Origin: Deltaproteobacteria bacterium RBG_13_49_15
GTDB taxonomy: Bacteria; Desulfobacterota; Desulfobacteria; Desulfobacterales; UBA2156
DNA length: 17,778 nt
NCBI GenBank assembly: GCA_001797695.1
Contig: MGQD01000158.1
Span: 4,595 to 22,372, forward strand
Direction: 5' to 3'
Position numbers and translations under genes: made by a program. Each line of letters opens with the position of its first letter. Position 1 is the first letter of the stretch. This document shows, in pieces, positions 14,736-17,778 of the stretch. The notes below the pieces were generated by a model. That model did no database searches and was not told where the DNA came from. It saw only the letters and a program-made list of their open reading frames with translations.

Positions 14736-16499
14736 ATGATGAGCGAGCGCATTTCATTCAACATATTTCTTAAAACCAGAGTGGCACGACGTTTCTTTTA
14801 CCTGTTCATGATGTGCGCTTTGCTTCCATTGCTCGCCATCGCCAGCATATCTTATCTCTATGTCGGCAGACAATTGAAGGATCAGGCCTTTAAACGGCTG
14901 CACCAACAAGTCAAGTCCAAGGGTTTTGAAGTCTATGATCGTCTGATGTTTCTCGAAAACGAACTGGAGGCTGTTGCCCAGAAAATCACGCAGAACCAAT
15001 GGAAGCAAGCGGATCTCATCCACTATCACCCCTTGAAACATGAGGGAAACCGTTTCAGGAGCATCGAAACGATCCCTGTGGACAGGCAGTCACTGTTACC
15101 GGCCGACCGGCCGGATTTCCTGATAAATTTCACAAACGATCGATGGGCCCATCTCGTCGGTGGCGGGAGCCTGATCGGGATCCTGGACGGTGAGGGCCTC
15201 GTTCCCAAAATCCTGATGATGCGGTTGGTTGAAAAATCGGAACCCGCCAAAGGGATTCTCGCCGGTGAAGTGGATCCGCTCTATTTGTGGGGAATCGGCA
15301 TGGATGGGGCTCTTCCGCCGGGAGTGGAAATGGCGATCTTTACGCCTGAAAAGCGTGTACTGATTTCCTCGTTTGCCGATCTTCCATTCATCCGGACGTC
15401 CGTCGAGACCCTCGCTCAGGGCTCATTTTCGGGGAATTATGAAACCATCCACGACAAGGAAGTCTATTTCAACAGCTATTGGCCGCTGTTCCTGCGCCAC
15501 CATTTCTCAAGTCCGGACTGGATTTTTGTTTTCAGCCAATCTAAGGCCTCGATCCTGGCACCGGTATCCAATTTTAGCCGGATCTTTGGGCTGCTGATTC
15601 TGCTGACGTTCTGGATCATTGTGCTGGTGACACTGATCACCCTTCGAAAAAGAATGGTGCCTGTAGAAACACTGAAAGCAGGTGCGATGAAAATTGCACA
15701 GGGAGAATTCGAACACCGAGTGGATATCAAGAGCGGGGATGAATTCGAACTCCTTGCGGAAACATTCAATGAAATGAGCCTCAAGTTGAAGCAGGGGCAG
15801 GCCATGCTGGTCCAAGCGGCCAAAATGAGCGCTTTCGGCCAGATGGCGGCCGGAATTGTCCACGAAATCGGGCAGCCGCTAACGGCGATCAACGGTTATG
15901 CCGAGCTGCTGGCGATGGGCGCCGACCCAGAGGATCAGAAACACTACCTGGAGATCATCCAAAGCGAGGGAAACCGCCTGGCCCAGATTATCTCCAAATT
16001 CCGGTCTTTCTCAAAATCATCCAAGGAAGCATCCGAATCCATCGATGTGGATGATGTACTCAATAAAACAACGATGCTTTTGGAACATCAGTTGATGCGA
16101 AGCAGCGTCCAACTGAAAATGGAAATGGCCGGGGATTTGCCGATTATCGCCGGCGATAGAAATGAGCTTCAGCAGGTCTTTTTGAACATATTGATCAATG
16201 CTATCGATGCCCTGGAAAACAGACCGCCCGACCACCGGCAAGTTTACATCAAAACCGATCGGAGCCCGGATTCCGTTCGGGTTCAAATCGAGGACAATGG
16301 CTGCGGAATCCCGCCGGAAATTCAGGCTCGTATCTTTGACCCTTTTTTCACCACAAAGACGGAAGAAAAAGGGACGGGTTTGGGCTTGGCCGTTATCAAT
16401 TCTATTCTCCACAAACACCATGCCCGAATCGACGTGTGGTCTGAAGTAGACCGGGGCACACGGTTTACAGTTTCATTTCCTGTCCCCAAGTCGAATTGA
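14736..16499 (+). CDS. Membrane sensor histidine kinase (extracytoplasmic sensor, HAMP, HisKA, HATPase)
   Basis: The 587-residue protein has a first membrane helix at about 21-43, a periplasmic sensor region to about 283 (cache-like length; family not recognised), a second helix at about 284-303, and a HAMP linker (304-355). The dimerisation/phosphoacceptor helix carries H376 in GIVHEIGQPLTAINGYAELL, a variant of the HExxNPL box also seen in DctB/NtrB-like kinases. The ATPase domain shows the N box (NELQQVFLNILINAIDAL, 476-493), the G1 box (DNGCGIP, 520-526), the F box (FDPFFTTK, 534-541) and the G2 box (GTGLGLAV, 546-553), so it should be active. No response regulator follows within the window. 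ATG codons at 14736 and 14739 are both possible starts; ribosome binding sequence is weak. Coupling to the prepilin gene upstream is likely. Confidence 0.93.
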   Translation: MMSERISFNIFLKTRVARRFFYLFMMCALLPLLAIASISYLYVGRQLKDQAFKRLHQQVKSKGFEVYDRLMFLENELEAVAQKITQNQWKQADLIHYHPLKHEGNRFRSIETIPVDRQSLLPADRPDFLINFTNDRWAHLVGGGSLIGILDGEGLVPKILMMRLVEKSEPAKGILAGEVDPLYLWGIGMDGALPPGVEMAIFTPEKRVLISSFADLPFIRTSVETLAQGSFSGNYETIHDKEVYFNSYWPLFLRHHFSSPDWIFVFSQSKASILAPVSNFSRIFGLLILLTFWIIVLVTLITLRKRMVPVETLKAGAMKIAQGEFEHRVDIKSGDEFELLAETFNEMSLKLKQGQAMLVQAAKMSAFGQMAAGIVHEIGQPLTAINGYAELLAMGADPEDQKHYLEIIQSEGNRLAQIISKFRSFSKSSKEASESIDVDDVLNKTTMLLEHQLMRSSVQLKMEMAGDLPIIAGDRNELQQVFLNILINAIDALENRPPDHRQVYIKTDRSPDSVRVQIEDNGCGIPPEIQARIFDPFFTTKTEEKGTGLGLAVINSILHKHHARIDVWSEVDRGTRFTVSFPVPKSN

Positions 16500-16545
16500 A
16501 GCCGGCGAGGAGAAAAGGAAACTTCTTCGTTTATATGCGAGGAGA

Positions 16546-16624
16546 TGCCGTCAAACGGCAATAGTGTTAGGGTTTAGTCCTTTGGATTCCTGCTTCCGGC
16601 CTTGCCGGAGGTCTAGGACTATTG
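16546..16624. repeat. Nested and competing inverted repeats downstream of the kinase gene
   Basis: Four pairings are seen. TGCCGT (16546-16551) pairs with ACGGCA (16555-16560). CAATAGT (16559-16565) pairs with ACTATTG (16618-16624). TAGTCCT (16575-16581) pairs with AGGACTA (16615-16621). TCCGGC (16595-16600) pairs with GCCGGA (16604-16609). The second and third share the same right arm and exclude each other. The centre, TTTGGATTCCTGCTTCCGG, resembles the GGATTCCCGCTT-type dispersed REP-like repeats of many proteobacteria. It could be such a repeat or a structured transcript. Confidence 0.55.
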
Positions 16625-16649
16625 TTGGTCGATCGAGTCTATAAAGATC

Positions 16650-16670
16650 CCGGGTGCGAACCGGTTTTTT
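16650..16670 (+). terminator. Weak candidate intrinsic terminator after the kinase gene
   Basis: CCGG (16650-16653) and CCGG (16661-16664) form a short stem around GTGCGAA, followed immediately by six T residues (16665-16670). The stem is only four base pairs, so this is tentative. Confidence 0.3.
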
Positions 16671-16692
16671 AAAGAGATTTCCTCGGAAACCT

Positions 16693-16722
16693 TTGACAGT
16701 TGGCCGGGATTTTGATTACAAT
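16693..16722 (+). promoter_or_regulatory. Sigma-70-like promoter upstream of the methyltransferase
   Basis: TTGACA at 16693-16698 and TACAAT at 16717-16722 (five of six) are separated by 18 bases. Transcription would start near 16730, leaving a leader of about 235 bases before the methyltransferase ATG. That leader contains the GGGCA-type repeats. Confidence 0.55.
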
Positions 16723-16774
16723 TCGATGTTCCAATTAAAATAAAAAGGGGGACCACCCCTCCGCTTTCCACTAT

Positions 16775-16912
16775 GGGCATAACTGGCATTGCTCACGTTG
16801 TTGACAGGCCATGGCGATGGTGTTACAGAGATAACCGTGGTTTGGGGCAGTTGGACATTCCCATATCTTGGGGCAAGTTGGTGGCCGAACTGCAATCACA
16901 CCCTTGGGCAAC
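16775..16912 (+). repeat. Cluster of imperfect GGGCA(A) repeats, possible insertion-sequence end
   Basis: Four related units occur: GGGCATAACTGGCATTGC (from 16775), GGGGCAGTTGGACATTCC (from 16844), GGGGCAAGTTGG (from 16870) and TGGGCAAC (from 16905). Multiple spaced copies of a GGGCAAGTTGG-like unit are reminiscent of terminal transposase-binding repeats of IS21-type elements. No transposase or opposite end is seen here, so this is a tentative relic. Two short frames across it (16773-16955 and 16789-17019) have low-complexity, repeat-driven sequence and are not called as genes. Confidence 0.35.
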
Positions 16913-16964
16913 CGCCGCCCCGCAAAAGCAGGTTCTTATCCATTTCTCCATTTAATGATTCGCT

Positions 16965-17778
16965 ATGGATTTACCCTTACTTAATAAAATTGAATTCTGG
17001 ACGCCGGCAAATGTTGTAACCCAAGGGATAGAAAAACACCTTGTTTTTTCCAGCCGCTACGGCATTTTATATGAAGGAGATTGCCTGAATGTTCTGCCGT
17101 ATATCAATGACGACTCAATCGATACGATCTTTGCAGATCCTCCATTCAATTTGGCCAAAGAATACGGAAGCCAGGTTGACGATAGGCGTTCGGATGACGA
17201 CTATATTTCTTGGTGTAAGAAATGGTTGGATCACTGCGTACGGATCTTGAAACCAGGAGGGGCGCTGTTCGTCTATAACCTGCCGAAATGGAATATCCTG
17301 TTGGGAAGTTACTTGGCGGAAACCGGGATGACGTTTCGTCACTGGATTGCGATCAATATTAAACTGTCTCTACCCATTCCCGGAAGGCTGTATCCGTCTC
17401 ATTACGGTCTTTTATATTTTACCAAGGGAAAGTCAAAAACCTTCCGGAGAATCCGCACCCCCATCGAAACATGCCGTCACTGCGGGCGAGAGATCAAGGA
17501 TTACGAAGGTCACAGAGGGGCGATGAACCCCAAAGGGGTAAATCTGACAGATGTCTGGAATGATATTACACCTGTCCGTCACTGGAAGTTCAAAAGCCGG
17601 AAAAGAACGTTGAACCAGTTGTCCACAAAGATTCTGGAACGTGTCGTCCAGATGTCTACCTCTGAATGTGATGTGGTTCTTGACCCTTTTGGTGGCAGCG
17701 GGACAACATACGACGTGTGTGAACGACTCGGCCGTCACTGGATCGGGATGGATCTGGAAAGCTGCGAAGTCATCATCG
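16965..17778 (+). CDS. Site-specific DNA methyltransferase, beta-type (N6-adenine or N4-cytosine), C-terminus beyond window
   Basis: The 271 visible residues contain the catalytic motif DPPFN (58-62, motif IV) before the S-adenosylmethionine-binding motif DPFGGSGTT (about 244-252, motif I). This is the beta-class order, with a target-recognition region between them. Preceding motif I is LNQLSTKILERVV, equivalent to the usual QKPxxLxxRII helix. DPPF is typical of amino methyltransferases acting on adenine N6 or cytosine N4. The recognition region carries CRHCGREIKDYEGHR, a possible zinc knuckle. ATG 16965 has no good ribosome binding site, but no in-frame alternative is better. The protein probably lacks only a few tens of residues. 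No restriction endonuclease is visible; it could lie downstream or be absent. A nearby relic of repeats suggests a variable site. Confidence 0.92.
   Translation, partial: MDLPLLNKIEFWTPANVVTQGIEKHLVFSSRYGILYEGDCLNVLPYINDDSIDTIFADPPFNLAKEYGSQVDDRRSDDDYISWCKKWLDHCVRILKPGGALFVYNLPKWNILLGSYLAETGMTFRHWIAINIKLSLPIPGRLYPSHYGLLYFTKGKSKTFRRIRTPIETCRHCGREIKDYEGHRGAMNPKGVNLTDVWNDITPVRHWKFKSRKRTLNQLSTKILERVVQMSTSECDVVLDPFGGSGTTYDVCERLGRHWIGMDLESCEVII

Noticed and set aside
16773..17019. Two short plus-strand open frames of 60 and 76 codons before the methyltransferase
   Set aside because: They read through the GGGCA repeats in different frames, lack ribosome binding sites and match no family I know.
1..17778. 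CRISPR array, rRNA or tRNA genes, intact insertion sequence, phage genes
   Set aside because: No regularly spaced repeat-spacer pattern, no RNA gene signatures, and no intact transposase or phage structural gene were found on either strand.

Overview
The window looks like a chromosomal segment from an anaerobic, moderately GC-rich Gram-negative bacterium. The best guess is a sulfate reducer or syntroph of the Desulfobacterota (former Deltaproteobacteria). The basis is a homodimeric pyruvate:ferredoxin oxidoreductase whose cysteine positions match the Desulfovibrio africanus enzyme almost residue for residue, an oxygen-labile class I fumarase, a TctCBA solute transporter, a type II/IV prepilin-like protein, and gene debris of kinds common in that group. 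The taxon is inferred, not proven.

Layout. (1) 1-150 is the 3' end of an unidentified gene. (2) 215-6743 is a divergent catabolic-type locus. On the minus strand a GntR/FCD regulator is translationally coupled to a muconate-lactonizing-subgroup enolase-superfamily enzyme. On the plus strand, from a promoter with perfect consensus -35 and -10 hexamers (2135-2162), run tctC-tctB-tctA and, after a strong hairpin, an arylsulfotransferase-family beta-propeller protein. (3) 7028-12377 carries fumarate hydratase and pyruvate:ferredoxin oxidoreductase, two central-carbon enzymes, each with its own strong ribosome binding site. (4) 12412-12903 is a minus-strand YbaK/ProX-like aminoacyl-tRNA deacylase. 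(5) About 12960-14140 is a gene graveyard: the tail of an IS91-like transposase, an oppositely oriented head of a nitronate monooxygenase ending within a few bases of the transposase stop codon, the first 22 codons of a NYN-domain (LabA-like) protein, and the tail of a DUF2284 metal-binding protein. (6) 14244-16499 is a prepilin-like gene followed 27 bases later by a membrane sensor histidine kinase with no response regulator in view. (7) 16500-16964 has no convincing gene. It holds nested inverted repeats, a possible terminator, a good sigma-70 promoter and a cluster of GGGCA-type repeats. (8) 16965 to the end is a beta-type DNA methyltransferase cut off by the window edge.

How the genes may work together. 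The regulator, lactonizing-type enzyme, high-affinity binding-protein-dependent transporter and sulfotransferase-like protein look like a module for taking up and processing one organic acid, perhaps an aromatic or sulfated compound. The substrate cannot be read from the sequence. Fumarase and pyruvate:ferredoxin oxidoreductase would connect C4 acids and pyruvate to acetyl-CoA and reduced ferredoxin. No clearly new multi-gene defence or mobile system was found. The most unusual parts are the divergent locus with its uncharacterised sulfotransferase-like member, the prepilin/kinase pair, and the densely decayed stretch with its perfect 18-base palindrome.
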